Assembly: GCF_003255815.1 (NCBI RefSeq)
Contig: NC_037669.1
Span: 131,611,307-131,675,306, forward strand
Direction: 5' to 3'
DNA from: Theropithecus gelada
Lineage: Eukaryota; Chordata; Mammalia; Primates; Cercopithecidae
DNA: 64,000 nucleotides
The position numbers and the translations under genes are program-made. The notes under the pieces were generated by a model. That model saw only the letters and a list, made by a program, of their open reading frames with translations. It was not told the origin of the DNA and made no database searches. Below are positions 12,171 to 25,700 of this stretch, piece after piece. Positions within the stretch are counted from its first letter, which is position 1, and the number at the start of each line of letters is the position of its first letter.

Positions 12171-12427
12171 TAAAGAAGTAGGCCAAGATTAATGTTAATA
12201 AGGGTTTATAATCTATAAGAATAGCTAAAAACATAAGTATATATACCATTTTAGATTTGACATTATTGTGTATCTTGCTAGTTTTTAGGAAGACTTCATT
12301 TTGTTAAGTATGCATATAGTTGAATATGAGTAACTGGTTCTTATACTGCTGTTTTGTATTTTTACCAGCAGGAAGATTGCAAAAGTTAATGTATATAAAT
12401 CTTGAAATATTTCTAAGTTTTATGTAT

Positions 12428-12450
12428 AATAAAATATATATTTTAATAAA
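12428..12450 (+). terminator. TRIM59: Candidate TRIM59 distal polyadenylation signals (two AATAAA)
   Basis: AATAAA at 12428-12433 and 12445-12450, followed by T-rich sequence (CACCTTTTGATATTTTATTT). This suits the end of a long 3' UTR. The choice over the proximal site is an inference. Confidence 0.4.
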
Positions 12451-12565
12451 CACCTTTTGATATTTTATTTGCACTGTCTTAATGAGACTTCCAAACTCAG
12501 GAGTGGTAGCTATGGGATTTTCACATGGGTTCTGGGTACTTCTATTCTTTGAAACTTAGTACTGC

Positions 12566-12845
12566 AGGCTGGGTGTGGTGGCTCATGCCTGTAGTCCAGC
12601 ACTTTGGGAGGCTGAGGCAGGCAGATCACTTGAGGCCAGGAGTTTGAGACTAGCTTGGCCAACATGGCAAAACCCCACTCTACCCAGAATACAAAAATTA
12701 TCTGGGCACAGTGGTGTGCACCTGTAGTCCCAGCTACTCGTGGCTGAGGCACTTGAATTGCCTAAACCCATGAGGCAGGGTTGCAGTGAACCAAGATCTT
12801 GCCACAGCACTCCACCCTGGGTGATGGAGTGAAACTCTCAAAAAA
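12566..12845 (+). mobile_element. Alu
   Basis: GGCTGGGTGTGGTGGCTCAT through GTGAAACTCTCAAAAAA. Confidence 0.92.
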
Positions 12846-12954
12846 TCTGAGCTCTACTGCATTGGTTATGAAAACATAATAAAGTATTAAATTCTATTCT
12901 CCCACCAAATGAAAACACTTGAGATTATCATTATAGCATTTTAAACTTACTTTT

Positions 12955-12969
12955 CCCTTATATATTCTT
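12955..12969. repeat. Left target-site duplication of the SPCS2 retrocopy
   Basis: CCCTTATATATTCTT, identical to 14335-14349, next to the poly(A) end of the retrocopy. Confidence 0.88.
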
Positions 12970-14334
12970 TTTTTTTACTTTTCTTGAAAAAAATTTTAGA
13001 AAATGGCAGTTAATAAAAGGCACAAACAAATCAACAGGGACATACTAGTGGAAAACACAATATAAAACTAAAAGGCCATTGGCTTGTTTAACTGGTTAAA
13101 AGCACAAAATGTAACAGGCAGAAAGTCTGTTTCAAACAAATTAAAAAGCTATGTGTTTTTTAAATTCTCCCCAAATCAGATACATACACACCCACAAAAA
13201 GTGTGTGAAGGAAAGCTGTCATACACAAGAAGTTGTATCCTGAATTCTTCAAGGAAACATATTGAAATAGGAATTAACAGAGTCAGCAACAGATTAATAA
13301 TTTTTAAAAATTGAGTCTTAAAATGCTACATGGCCCAAAGCTATACTATATAAAGTACTGCTAGGTACAAAAGAAAATGTCTGTACAGCTTTTAGCAAAA
13401 CTGCTTTCTCAGAAAAGCAAATTAAAATAATGCAATCAGCAGATCAAGGAGACTATAGACATCAGAGCTACAACTTCTCATTTCTGTGTCAGAAAATCCT
13501 ATTTATCCAGAATAGACTAAAATTTCAGGACAAAACAGGGACTTAACATTTCTTACTTTACCCAGTTTAAGTTCATCTCCCCCACCCCCCAAGCCAGTAA
13601 TTCAGCAAGATCCAGCAGAAAGAGGGCTACTTTTAGAAGTCGCTATTTTACTTTTCTATGGCGAGACTGTCATGGAGCCTGGATATTTCAGGCTCATACG
13701 CATCCAAGACCAGTGTCCCACTGTGGTCAAAAAACTTAGCAATGGACTTGGTGAACTTGGCTTCCCGCTGCTGCTTTGTTCTCCCACTGATGAAGGTCGG
13801 CTTCAAGGTGTATTTGTCATCAAACCTTTTAAGACCGGAGGACAGCTGCCAAATATCATCAGGGTCCATTCCTGTAGGATCTTTCCTGTGGGCCATGAGA
13901 CAGATGCTCTTCTCCTTGTATGAGGTATAAATGGTCAGAATCCCCATCATCACAAAATAGGATGACGCACAAAGCCAAAACGGGTTTGGACTCTGGAAAG
14001 GGGTGCATACAATCCCAAAGCAAAGCCAGTATGGCAAAGAAACAGGAGATTGTACAGATGGTAAGGCGACCATCAATTAGACCAAAATTCTCTACATATT
14101 TCTATTTTTCCAGAAGTACTTTTTTGCCAGAATCATCCAAAGAGTTTTTCACAGCTGATCCATCCCACTTGTCAATTTTTACAGGCTTATCTATCTTCCA
14201 CTTACCTAACAAGCCGCTACGGCCACTGCCTGTCCCGCAGTTGGAACCACCGCCAGCCCCACTATTGCCTCCGAGACCACGGCTTCTCCTGCCCTGTGCA
14301 GCTCTGCCGCCATTTTGTCCACCTCTGCGTCGCC
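12970..14334 (-). pseudogene. SPCS2P: Processed pseudogene of SPCS2 (signal peptidase complex subunit 2)
   Basis: The C-terminal half of SPCS2 is readable on the - strand at 13648-14000: SYFVMMGILTIYTSYKEKSI, then AHRKDPTGMDPDDIWQL, GRTKQQREAKFTKSIAKFFD and LDAYEPEISRLHDSLAIEK. Upstream on the - strand, frameshifts and an in-frame TAG (near 14106) break the N-terminal half. The original start region (GACAAAATGGCGGCAGAGCT, near 14310) and the glycine/serine-rich leader are still visible. There are no introns, a 3' UTR-like stretch reaches 12975, and a poly(A) remnant sits at 12968-12976 (poly-T on +). The whole is flanked by a perfect 15-bp duplication. This is L1-mediated retroposition between TRIM59 and SMC4, and it is not expected to make a subunit. 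The parent gene encodes a membrane subunit of the ER signal peptidase. Confidence 0.93.
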
Positions 14335-14349
14335 CCCTTATATATTCTT
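14335..14349. repeat. Right target-site duplication of the SPCS2 retrocopy
   Basis: CCCTTATATATTCTT, identical to 12955-12969, next to the 5' end of the retrocopied mRNA. Confidence 0.88.
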
Positions 14350-15337
14350 GATTTCCAATAAGTTACCATACTTGAATTTCAGATCTTGCTTTATTTAAAA
14401 GTCCATGCTAATAATGCGTTTACATTTTTACAGTTACATTATGATACAAACTGTTGGATTTCTTAAGTATCTAAAACAAAAGCCCACTGAAGAAACAATT
14501 AACTCTTTTAATTCCTTAGGATAAATACCCAGAAATTTAATAGCTAGGGCAGACTTCTAATTCAATACCAAAATTCCTTCCAAAAACCAAGTGGTTGCCA
14601 ACTTATGTCTAGTAGCATTAAACATTCTTGAACCAATAGTATAAAAATACCCTGACAATTTTATAGGCAAACATTACTCAAGATATCTTACTAACCATTG
14701 ATTACTAAAGTAACCCCCAAATACAGATGCTCCTCAACAGTGGGGCTACATCCTGGTAAACCTATCAAGTTGAAACTACCAAGTTGAAATGCATTTAGTA
14801 CCCTGATAAATGTATCACAAAGTTGAAAATTTGTAAATGGAACCAGTGTAAGTCAGGGGCCATCTTCATACTCATGAAGCAACTACAGTGGGGTATTTTT
14901 CAACTTAAAAGATAGCCTAGGCTTGTTGAGACACTGTCTTAATTTACTGGCTCTCTTGTAATTAAGTCATAAATGGTCAAACATCAAATTCTAGAAAAGC
15001 ATATATTTAAATTCTCATCACTATAATTCAAAATGACTAGTTTACAAAAATATGTTCCTAGTATTTGGGTAATAACTGTGGTGATTGTCTAAACTGGCAA
15101 GCTAAGTGGAATGCCTTAAAGAATATATCCAAGATTAGTTGGCAGATGTTTCCAGTGTAGGTAGATCAAAGGCCCACGAAGGTATGCTGAGCACAACCTA
15201 GTTCAGGACTTTGCCTCAACTAACATACTTCTTACTTTGGCAAGTTACTTGACCCTCCAGGTATCTAATTTTTCTCGATAGTCTGCTACTTACAAGATTG
15301 TCATTTTTTGTAATCTAGAAGCAATTATAGAGAATAT
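14350..15337. other. Gap between the SPCS2 pseudogene and the SMC4 3' end
   Basis: AT-rich and non-coding. The only structure I recognise is a Tigger-type transposon relic at 14724-14866. Confidence 0.5.
14724..14866. mobile_element. Tigger-type DNA transposon fragment, same family as 58177-58569
   Basis: TA|CAGATGCTCCTCAACAGTGG at the left, AAGTTGAAA repeats inside, and AAGTCAGGGGCCATCT at the right. It has a large internal deletion. It sits between the SPCS2 pseudogene and the SMC4 3' end. Confidence 0.65.
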
Positions 15338-15343
15338 TTTATT
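15338..15343 (-). terminator. SMC4: Candidate SMC4 polyadenylation signal
   Basis: TTTATT on +, that is AATAAA on the coding strand, about 140 nt after the SMC4 stop codon. This gives a short 3' UTR. Confidence 0.5.
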
Positions 15344-15480
15344 AGACTTAACTGCATAAAATAGAAACCAGTTTCATGATCTAGTTTAAGGGGTATTTTA
15401 TAAAACTCATAATCCTTTACAAATAGAAAAAAATCAGTAATACACTGAATCAACTTGAAGAATCTTCAGTATAAACAAGT

Positions 15481-15633
15481 TCAACAAAGTCCCTTAGATG
15501 CAATTTCTTTTGGATTTACAGCAACACTTTTTGTTATGTTGTATGTCTTGTAAATTCCAATAAGTCTATCCGAAATCTCAAACATATTATTTCGAAGAGA
15601 AATTATTATGAACTGTGCATTTTTTGTCTGTTC
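15481..15633 (-). CDS. SMC4: SMC4 exon 24 (residues 1238-1287 and stop)
   Basis: 153 nt. Encodes EQTKNAQFIIISLRNNMFEI and ends NPKEIASKGLC then TGA. It includes the D/H-loop region of the ATPase head. Confidence 0.97.
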   Translation of the reverse strand, partial: EQTKNAQFIIISLRNNMFEISDRLIGIYKTYNITKSVAVNPKEIASKGLC

Positions 15634-18600
15634 CTAAAGAGAAAGAAAGAAAAGTCAAACATTAAGTAATAACAGGTAAATCACACAAACATGTAACCTC
15701 AAATATTTTTTGGAAAATAAACATTGCATTGATAACATGTAAAGGAATGATGGCAGGAATAATTCATAAAACAGTATTTCAGTGTGAAAGGAATTTGGTT
15801 ATTTTGACTTCCAATGGAAAAGATCTAGGAAGATGACCTAGGATTCTAGCTGTGATTCTGCTAATTTGCATTTTAAAATTTGTATTTTATTCCTCCAAAA
15901 TGGAAGTATTTGGTTCAAATAAAAAATAATTTGGTCTCCACTGATACCAGAGGAGATGGGAGTTAGACAATAAAGAAAAAGCTCAATAGTAAGAAATGAA
16001 TAATTCCACGTGCAGTGTTTAGGATACCCCTAAAAGTTTCTGGAATGAAAATCCCGAAATGATTACTTACATATATATAAAATGCAACAATGGACACATT
16101 TTTAAAATCAAGGGCTGCATCAATCTCATCCATGAAGTAAAGGGGAGTGGGCTTGTAGTGGTGAAGAGCAAATACTAAAGCCAATGAACTAAGTGTTTTC
16201 TCTCCTCCTGAAAGGTTGAAGATCTTTTTCCAACTTTTCTTAGGTGGTCGAACACTGATGATTAAGAAAATCATAGTCAAATTACTTGTAAAGCTAAAGT
16301 TAAGACCTTATGATTTGTTTTCCATAATTGACTTCTACTGTCTTTCTCTCAGGAATCTGTAATTTGCTTTTCACAAATATGAACTCTTCTGTCATTTTAT
16401 AAAAACGTTATTGGAAGATGAATACATAGGAACACATACCAAAATTTTAAGATTTAAAGAGCAAGCTAAGTATACTTCTTGCTATTCTTTCTCCTTATCA
16501 AATAGTTTCTCAATCCTGATGTTAAAAATGCCTTGAAAATTTAAGAAAAGCTGAACTAGACAAATATTTTGTAAATACTGGCGGGCTGCCCCTGTAAACT
16601 GCAAGCATAAATAGCACGTAAGCAAATTAATACTTGTAAATTGAGTTTGGAGAATATGCAGAAAAAGGTTAACAGTGGGATTATAAACTCAGCATAATTA
16701 CACACCTGAACATGATTCCTTCAGAGAAAGGATCCAAGCTGTCTACAAGCTCCAGTTCAGCATCCCCTCCCAAAGTAAGCATTTGGTAATTTTCCTTTAA
16801 TTTATTTGTTATTATATAAAAACCGGCCATAAATTCATTTAGCCTTTGTTTCCGAAGATCTTCATATGCCTGTCTAAAACTGTCTCTTTCATAAGTAATT
16901 TTGTCCAATTCTGCTACCCGTTGCAAATACAATTCTTCCTGTGAAAATATTATGATAGGAAAAATCTATTCAGATAAATTTGATATAATTAGCACTGTTT
17001 TTTTTTTGTTTTTTGTCTCGCTCTGCCGCCCAGGCTGGAGTGCAGTGGCCGGATCTCAGCTCCCTGCAAGCTCCGCCTCCTGGGTTTACGCCATTCTCCT
17101 GCCTCAGCCTCCCGAGTAGCTGGGACTACAGGCGCCCGCCACGTCGCTCAGCTAGTTTTTTGTATTTTTTAGTAGAGACGGGGTTTCACCGTGTTAGCCA
17201 GGATGGTCTTGATCTCCTGACCTCGTGATCCGCTCGTGTCGGCCTCCCAAAGTGCTGGGATTACAGGCTTGAACCACCGCACCCGGCCAATTAGCACTGT
17301 TAATTATTATTTTGTTATGAGACGTAGTCTCGCCCTGACGCCCAGGCTGGACTGGAGTGCAATGACGCCATCTCGGCTCACTGCAACCTCCGCCTCCCAG
17401 GTTCAAGCGATTCTCCTGCCTCAGCCTCCCAAGTAGCTGGGATTACAGGCACGTGCCACCACGCCCGGCTACTTTTTTGTATCTTTAACAGAGATGGGGT
17501 TTCACTATGTTGGCCTCGCTGGTCTCAAATTCCTGATCTCGTGATCCACCCCGCCTGGCCGACAGCATTCATTATACAAAACTAAAGGTCAGAATTTAGG
17601 CTAAGGACTAAAAAGAATTCCAACTAGTATACATAAACAGTTCATTCATACCTTCTTTTTATACTCTGCAATGGCACCGAGGTTTGGTTTCATTTCATGA
17701 CACCGGGCTTCCAAAAGTGCAATTTGATTTGTTATAGAATCTGGATTCTTGATTGCTTCAAGATCCTCTGGGCTTAGAACTGAAATCTCTTCAATAGGAT
17801 TATCTTCTATAGGATGCAATGATATTTTTGAAATCTAAAAGTTCAATTTAGGGGAGAGTTAGAGAAGGCATAATATCACAATTCATTGTCTTAAAAAAAT
17901 AGTGTGACAAATTACACAGCTATGAAAACAGGAGTTGTGACTGATTTGTGTATCAATTATTTTTCAAAGGACTTTAAGAAAAATAGTTGTAACACTCGAA
18001 AGTGTTCATGTAATCTTTTCTTAAATGTCCAGATCAGCCTTAGGGTGAAAGGGTAGTTGTCTGATTCTAACCATTACTTAAGACTTTTCTGTCTATAACA
18101 ATATGTCCCCATAAACCTGAGATGTGTCACAGAATTAAAAATCACAATGTAGCTCGCAAACAAAATTTAAGAACCCCAACCCCCCAAAACAATCCTCCCC
18201 AAACCCACTTTTTTCATAAAGAATATGTTAAAAATTAAACTAAGTGGTAACAATCTCACCTCTTTGTGCCAATATTTTATTTTAGAATTATGTTCAGCAA
18301 TGTGACCATCTATTTGTTCAAGTTTCAACTTAATACTAAGTGCATCTTTTTGCAGAGCATGTTCATTTTCTTGAATAACTTTTAATTCTTGAAGCAGATT
18401 GCGATGTTCTTTCTGGATCTCTGGTAAGGATTCCTAAACACCAAAAAGAACTGCTAGATAGAATCTTCCCAAATACAGCCATCATTTTCACATTATAAAG
18501 ATGAAGGAATTACTAATCTCTCCTTGCCCCTTCCATTTAAAAATAATATAAGCATTTAAATTCACAAATTACAGTATTCTCTTATTGTACAAATACAAAT

Positions 18601-19717
18601 TGATAGTTATAAAACTTTAAATCTATGAGTGCTTACTACATTCTAGGCACTGTCACATATCCAGCTCTTTAAATTGGTTCCAGTATCATCCCATCTCCTC
18701 TTAACAGAAAGCAACTCTTACCTCTGCAGCATTTGTATTCTTTACGACCTCTGCTGCTTTGTCCTCAAGACTTTTCAGCTCTGCTGTTAGGTCATCCACT
18801 TCTTTCTCAGTATCTTTTATTTCTTTCTCTGTACGCAAGACAGAGTCTTGTGCCTTTTGAAGGTTTCTAAAGCAAAATGATGCATCAAAAATGCGGTAAC
18901 ATGATTTGTTGTTTCTGAAAACCTACTAAAGAACTTTTAATGAGATTTAGTGTGACATTTTTTGTATTCATAGATTTTTACGTTTATGACTTTCTAAACC
19001 ATCCTTAAATCGGCTTTTATAGGTTTATACAAACACTTGTGGGATGAGCTGTATATTTTTAATTAAAAATATACAATATAAGCTGCTTGTATCATCTAAC
19101 TTTAGATTGATGCAACACTGTCCATTAGATTATCAAATTCTGTCATTTTCTTGTCAGAGATTCTTAAATCTCTACACCCATAAAGTTGTACCTTCAAATA
19201 CTTACCAGTTCAAGACAAGGCAACAAGTACTTCCAAAAAAGCAAGGCACCACTTCTCCCTTATTACCTCCTTATCTCTGAGCAAAACACTCTGGATTAAT
19301 TTAACCAGATAATCAATATGCAATCAATTTGTTAGAATTTTTTCTAAAAACAGAAATGGCTATTTAAATTTCAATATTTTATATACATACCTAGCTTTAT
19401 TTTAGACATACTTCAATAAATACTCTAAACAAATTAAGGGCCAGGCGCGGTGGCTCATGCCTGCAATCCCAGCACTTTGGGAGGCCGAGGCAGGTGGACC
19501 ATGGGGTCAGGAGTTCAGGACCAGCCTGCGCAACATGGTGAAACCCTGTCTCTACTAAAAAAACAAACATTAGCTGGGCCTGGTAGCGTGTACCTGTAAT
19601 CCCAGCTACTTGGGAGGCTGAGGCAGGAGAATCGCTTGAACCTGGGAGGCGGAGGCTGCAGTGAGCCAAGATCGTGCCACTGCACTCCAGCCTGGATGGC
19701 AGAGCAAGACTGTCTCA

Positions 19718-19760
<43 letters not shown>

Positions 19761-22700
19761 ATGATCTAGAAGTAGATAAACCTTTTTTTTTAAGGACAAT
19801 GAAATCTTTTAGGTATTTACAAATTCAAGGTGGCTGGGTGCAGTGGCTCATGCCCGTAATCTCAGCACTTTGGGTGGCCAAGGCAAGAGGATTGCTTCAG
19901 CCCAGGAGTTCAAGACCTGCCTGGGAAATATGGCAAAACTCTGTCTCTACAAAAAAATACAAAAATTAGCTGGGTGTCGTGGTGCATTCCTGTAGTCCCA
20001 GCTACTCGGGAGGTTGAGGTGGGAGGATTGCCTGAGCCTGGGAGATTGAGGCTGCAGTGAGCCCTAACTGTGCCACTGCACTCCAATCTGGGCTACAGAG
20101 CAAGACTCTGTATCAAAAAATAAAAATATAAAATAAAATGTAAGTTACCAAGAGAATTTTGCTAAGTGATCCCATTTTTACCTCTTTTACTTATTCTTTT
20201 AATGCCTATATCTATTTAAATTAAGGACCAACTACTCCCTCCCCGAGACCAGAGAAACAAAACTGATTTCCATGCCCTCACAACAACTGGGGGGTTCGTC
20301 TACCTGTACTTTCCTATGGCATACCTGTTTACCAGCCTTTTTAATTGGCCATAGGATAAATGTTCATTATAGGTTTTCCATCATGAAAGTCCTATTAGGT
20401 AATGTGTCAGACAGGTTCAATAAGTTAACAGTAAGAAAAACATTTTATGGAACATTACATAGTAACCCCCTTTCCAATGTGAAGGTGGGGAAAGGGAAAA
20501 CAGGTTAGGGTAACATGCATACTCTACCTGTCAGCAGTCTTGATTGCTACTTGGGCTTTAGTAATAGCAGAAGCACATTCATCTAATTGCTTATTTATTT
20601 TATCAAGTTTGTCTTGTTGGGCCTTGAGTTTATGATTATTGATTTCTACGATGATATTGTGTAAGCGTTTAACCTCAGCTTCTACTTTACCAGCTTTCTC
20701 AGCCACAGCATCATATTCTGAAATTAAAAAATAAACAACCTAATTTGTGTTTCTATGTTAATGAACATCATTCGTTACAGGTACATTTCTTCAGTTGCTA
20801 TGACTTAACGTGAGGCATTAAAACAAACTTTAGGCATATGGGAAAAAGCACCTTAAAAAAACGATTTCCTGTATCAAAACAAATGGTGTTACAAAAATAT
20901 ACAAGGTTAAACACTCTAACTCAGCTGTACACACACCATTTCTTAATGGCTTCATGTTCTCGGCTTCTTTTAAGGTATCTTTACAACTTTTTCTTAGGGC
21001 ATTTCCTTGACTACTGAATTCATAATGATTTTTAGCCTTAGATACACTATGTGCCTAACTCAATATTATCTTGCCCACAGTGAAGTAACTGTGGTTATTT
21101 TCTTCTGCTAACATAACTCCGCAGTTCTCCACATTAAAACAAAGTGGAGGATATAAGATGAATTAGCAATTCTTCCTGTGACAACGAAGAGTAAAAGTTA
21201 ACATTTCCCAGATTCCCCTGTAGCTAGGGTTTAGACGTAATTTAGGTCAATTCAATCAAAAGTACTTGCATAATTTGGAAGGCATAAACAAATTGGACAT
21301 GTTTCTTCTGGCAAGCAGTCTGGATTTTCTGTAATGAAGTTAGAGGTTCTGGTGTCCAGTCAATAGCTTTGTGAATATTAACAGGCAGTGGCACTGACTT
21401 TGATGGTATGGATTACAGTAGGTACAATGTACTGCTACTGTTGGCAGTTGTAGTGGCATCTTCCAAATTTGAGAGATTGCTTTCCAAATGTGGAGGAGGC
21501 AGTAGCTTCTTTGATGGTTCTGCAGAGCAGCTCTGGAAATTATTCTTGAAATGTTAAATCCAGAAACTCTCTTTAGACATCCCAGTGACTCTGTAAACAA
21601 TGTATTACCCTGCCTCTCCCCCACCACACCCACTCACCACACATATCCTATTTATGCTAGCCGTACTGAATTCTGTTCTTCACACTTGAATCTGAATCAC
21701 TATCCAATACAGGAAGAATGAAAAGGTAGCAAAAACATGGGAAATTCAGGCTATCAAGAATACTGAGATAACTGGTGGAGATTCCCATAAAGCTCCTATG
21801 GGTATATGGGTATTAGGCACAGGAGGAGGGAAGTAGGATTTGCTGAGACAAGGATCGGACAGATATAACTACTGCTTCCTTCGTCTTTGCTCTCCTGTTA
21901 GGCAGATGTTGGAATTTCAAGAGCTCCCAAATCTCTTAACTTCCTGCTTCTTTATCTTTTTGTACTACGTTATCAGATAATTCTTTAGCCTGATCTTTTA
22001 GCCCATCTATTAATTCCAGTATCTCTATTTCTCAAATATCTGAAATTACCATTTGGCTCTAAAAAAAACAAAAACCCCCACTACTTTTTTGGGGCGGCTT
22101 ATGGATGGCTCCTTACTTTCCTAAGAATATTAAACATATACATTTAAAAGTCCTACATATTGCTAACACTAGTAATTACTTCTTTCAGGTCTAAGTTACA
22201 TTTGTTGACAGGATTAACTTGTTCATAGTAATAATGTTCTTTGTGGCTGAAATTCTAATAGGCTGCCTGTGTGCTTGGCTCACTTGTAGGGTAGAGCACC
22301 AGTTGCTGTGAGAGCCATCAGCACCACTCATGATGATTGGGGGATACCTCAGGCATGCAGTTGGGAAGGCTTCTATCCCTGAATCTCCTTTCAAAAAGAA
22401 ATTCTACAGAGCACTTTCTTGTTTTCAAGTACCTGCAGTGCATTTTTTAATACCTATAGCAGTATGTCTACTAGAATTAGAAAAGCTGTGGCACATATAG
22501 CCTACGATTCTGACATCACTATTCTATATTTAACTATTTTTTATTTTTGAGACGAAGTCTCGCTCTATGGCTCAGGCTGGAGTGCAGTGGCACGATCGCA
22601 GCTCACTGCAACCTCCACCTCCCAGGTTCAAGCCATTCTCCTGGTTCAGCTTGCCAGGTACCTGGGATTATAAGCGTGTTCCACCACACCCGGCTTTTTT

Positions 22701-25700
22701 TGTGTGTGTGTATTTTTAGAAGAGACGGGGTTTCACCATGTTGGCCAGGCTGGTCTCAAACTCCTGACCTCAAGTGATCTGCCTGCCTCGGCCTCCCCAA
22801 GTGTTGGGATTACAGGTGTGAGCCACCATGCGCAGTCCAATTTATCTTAAATATAAAATGTTTGCACAGATTTAGATATAATGATTTACTGTAGCCTTTA
22901 TTTAAAAATATGAATATGTTCAAGAGTTGAAAAGAAAATATTTAATCTTAAAGATATGCTTGCACGAATGGGTCCTCCACATGAGATATTAACAGAGTCT
23001 CCTGATAATATATGGCATTTTTATGGCATTTCTATGAGAGTATATAGAGCTCCTAATAAAGTCAAGGATTCCTTTACAAGTAAGTATGAAACACATATAG
23101 ACTCTTGCAGTCTCTCCATGAAAATGTTGCCATTAACAGCACAGATATACATTTTGGCTTCTCAACTGACCGTTAGGTACCATCAGAGCCATTGTTGTGG
23201 GTGCTTGTAGGGAAAGTACAGTGTGGTTGAAGGCCCCAGAGGATCTGGGTTCCTCTGTCCTTTATTCTAGCCACAATGGCTTGTGTTCCCAGCATACTCC
23301 TGCTTCAGCCTTTGTATTTGCTCCTTTATGCTCTTCTTGGAATGCTTTTCTCTCAAACATACACAGGTTAGCACTCACACTTTCTTTGGGCCTCCACTTA
23401 AATATGTGCCATCTTACATGTGTGCTCCCTGGAAAGAGACTTTATTTTTGTTTACTGCTCTATCAACAGGACCTAAAACAAAGCCTGGTCAGTAGCAGGT
23501 ACTATTTAAGTGAGGGCCTGAGTATTAGAAATGCAGATAGACACAGACACAGACACGCACACAAATTAATGTGCGTATAAATGAACATTTGATACGCATT
23601 GTGGAAATGTGTCAACATTTAAAAATCTTTTTCTTTGGGAAGAAAATCCCCTCATTTTTGGAGCAGTTGGATAACTGCTACAACTCCACTCTCATTAGTT
23701 TTTTGGGATGGTTAATCGGTATTTGTCTTCCTTGGCTCACGAAGCAAACTAACAGGGATCCGTCTTAAGAATAAAAATGAAGCTTGCTGTGTTTGCTGGA
23801 GTCACTAGCTAAGATTGTGTAAACCTGGAACGGGACTGTGGCATAATTCACCATCCCTTCTCTCAGTAAGATGCACATCTATGTTTGATTGAAGCCAACA
23901 TGGAAAGAGAAGCACAGCTGCTCAAGTGCGTGATCAGGGGATTTCAATTAAGGCTACAGAGCCAATTCTGCCTATGAATTCCTTTTCCTGCCTAAAGATT
24001 CTATTTTGGTAGAACATTTACACGTCTATATGTGCACAAGAAGTTATAAAAGAAAAAAAAATACAACTACACATTGTTTTTGAGTGCATACCACTTATTC
24101 CCTGTTATTTGAGTGATTTAGTTTTTCTAAATCTATAACCACTATCTTGAAGGGGTTTTGGAATGATTAGGGTCAAAGTATACAAAGTATGACATTAAAA
24201 ACATGGGCTCAAAAATCAGACTATATCACCTATTCCTAAACCACCACGTACTGTGTGACCTTAGGCAAATTATATATGTATACACACACACACACGCACC
24301 ACTGTGCCTCAGTTTCCTTATTTGTGAAATGAGACTTAACAGCACTTACTTTATAACACCATAAAAGAGTGCAATGACTTGCATATACTTAGCTTCTATT
24401 ATTATTCCACTGCTTCTTAAATATTGCAAGCTTTAAAAACCTGTTTTTGTTTTCAAAAAAGGTCTATCTTTAAACATACCTGTTTTGAAAGCACTAACGT
24501 TTTCTTCTAGCAATTTCTGCTTTTCTTTGTCAGGGGCTGTAGCAAGTACATTGGCTTCAAGTTCCTTAACTTGGACATTCAAATATTCTTCTTGCTCTAT
24601 TAAACGCTACAAAAAAGTTTTAACATTTAAGGTCAATATTTTAACATTTGCTGTAAACATTGTTAATTTTTAAAAAGAGCACTTAAAATCTTCAAGAAAA
24701 AGACACACACTAATAGGAAAAGGGAAGACATGCGCCATTGATATAAAAAATGAAAATGGCCAACAAAAACAAAATGTGTAAGCTCGTTATAAAGACAAGT
24801 TAAAATGCCACATTTCTGTTTACAAGATAGCAAACTTATTTAGACCACCCTAGTGTTCAAAGACTTGGAAAAATAATTATTTGAATATGCTGTTAGTAGT
24901 GCATAAATTATAACTTTTGAAAACAATCTGGCATTATGCAACAAATGCCTTAAACATTGTACACATATGGTCTAATACTTGTAATTTTTGAAATCTAAGG
25001 AAATAACTGAATGAATCAAGGTATACCTACAAGGATTTTTTTTTTAACATAGCCATGTACATAATACAAAAAAAATGGTCAATTATGGTATAAACAAAAT
25101 GCTCTAAAGCAATTAAAAACAAAGTACATTTATATTGGCTTGAGAAGAAAACCATATTTTATTAAGAAAAGTTAGTATGACATTAAAAAAACCATATGCA
25201 CACTTTATATATACATATCTACCACATATATAAATATGTTACATGCAAACTAGGTATTAGAAAAGTTGAAAGAACATGCGTCAAAATTGAAGGTGATCAT
25301 TTGGGTATTTTCTGGAAACTTAAAAAAAAAAGTGGGAGTGCATTGCTTTTTCATAATTAAAAAAAATTCCACTTTGAAAAGAATAAAAATAAAGGGCCAC
25401 ATCGTTGTTAAGGAAAGTAATAAAAAAAAAAAGTGGGAGTGCATTGCTTTTTCATAATTAAAAAAAATTCCACTTTGAAAAGAATAAAAATAAAGGGCCA
25501 CATCGTTGTTAAGGAAAGTAATAAAAAAAAAAAGTGGGAGTGCATTGCTTTTTCATAATTAAAAAAAATTCCACTTTGAAAAGAATAAAAATAAAGGGCC
25601 ACATCGTTGTTAAGGAAAGTAATAAAAAAAAAAAGTGGGAGTGCATTGCTTTTTCATAATTAAAAAAAATTCCACTTTGAAAAGAATAAAAATAAAGGGC

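Larger units (their letters stand above)
10073..12470 (+). other. TRIM59: TRIM59 3' UTR and downstream flank
   Basis: AT-rich sequence after the stop, with an Alu, an L1 tail and a MIR relic embedded. AATAAA signals occur at 10144, 10619, 12428 and 12445. The first two would give a short 3' UTR and the last two one of about 2.4 kb. I cannot choose between them without transcript ends. Confidence 0.5.

Noticed and set aside
13658..14351. + strand frames over the SPCS2 copy
   Set aside because: Antisense shadows of the pseudogene.
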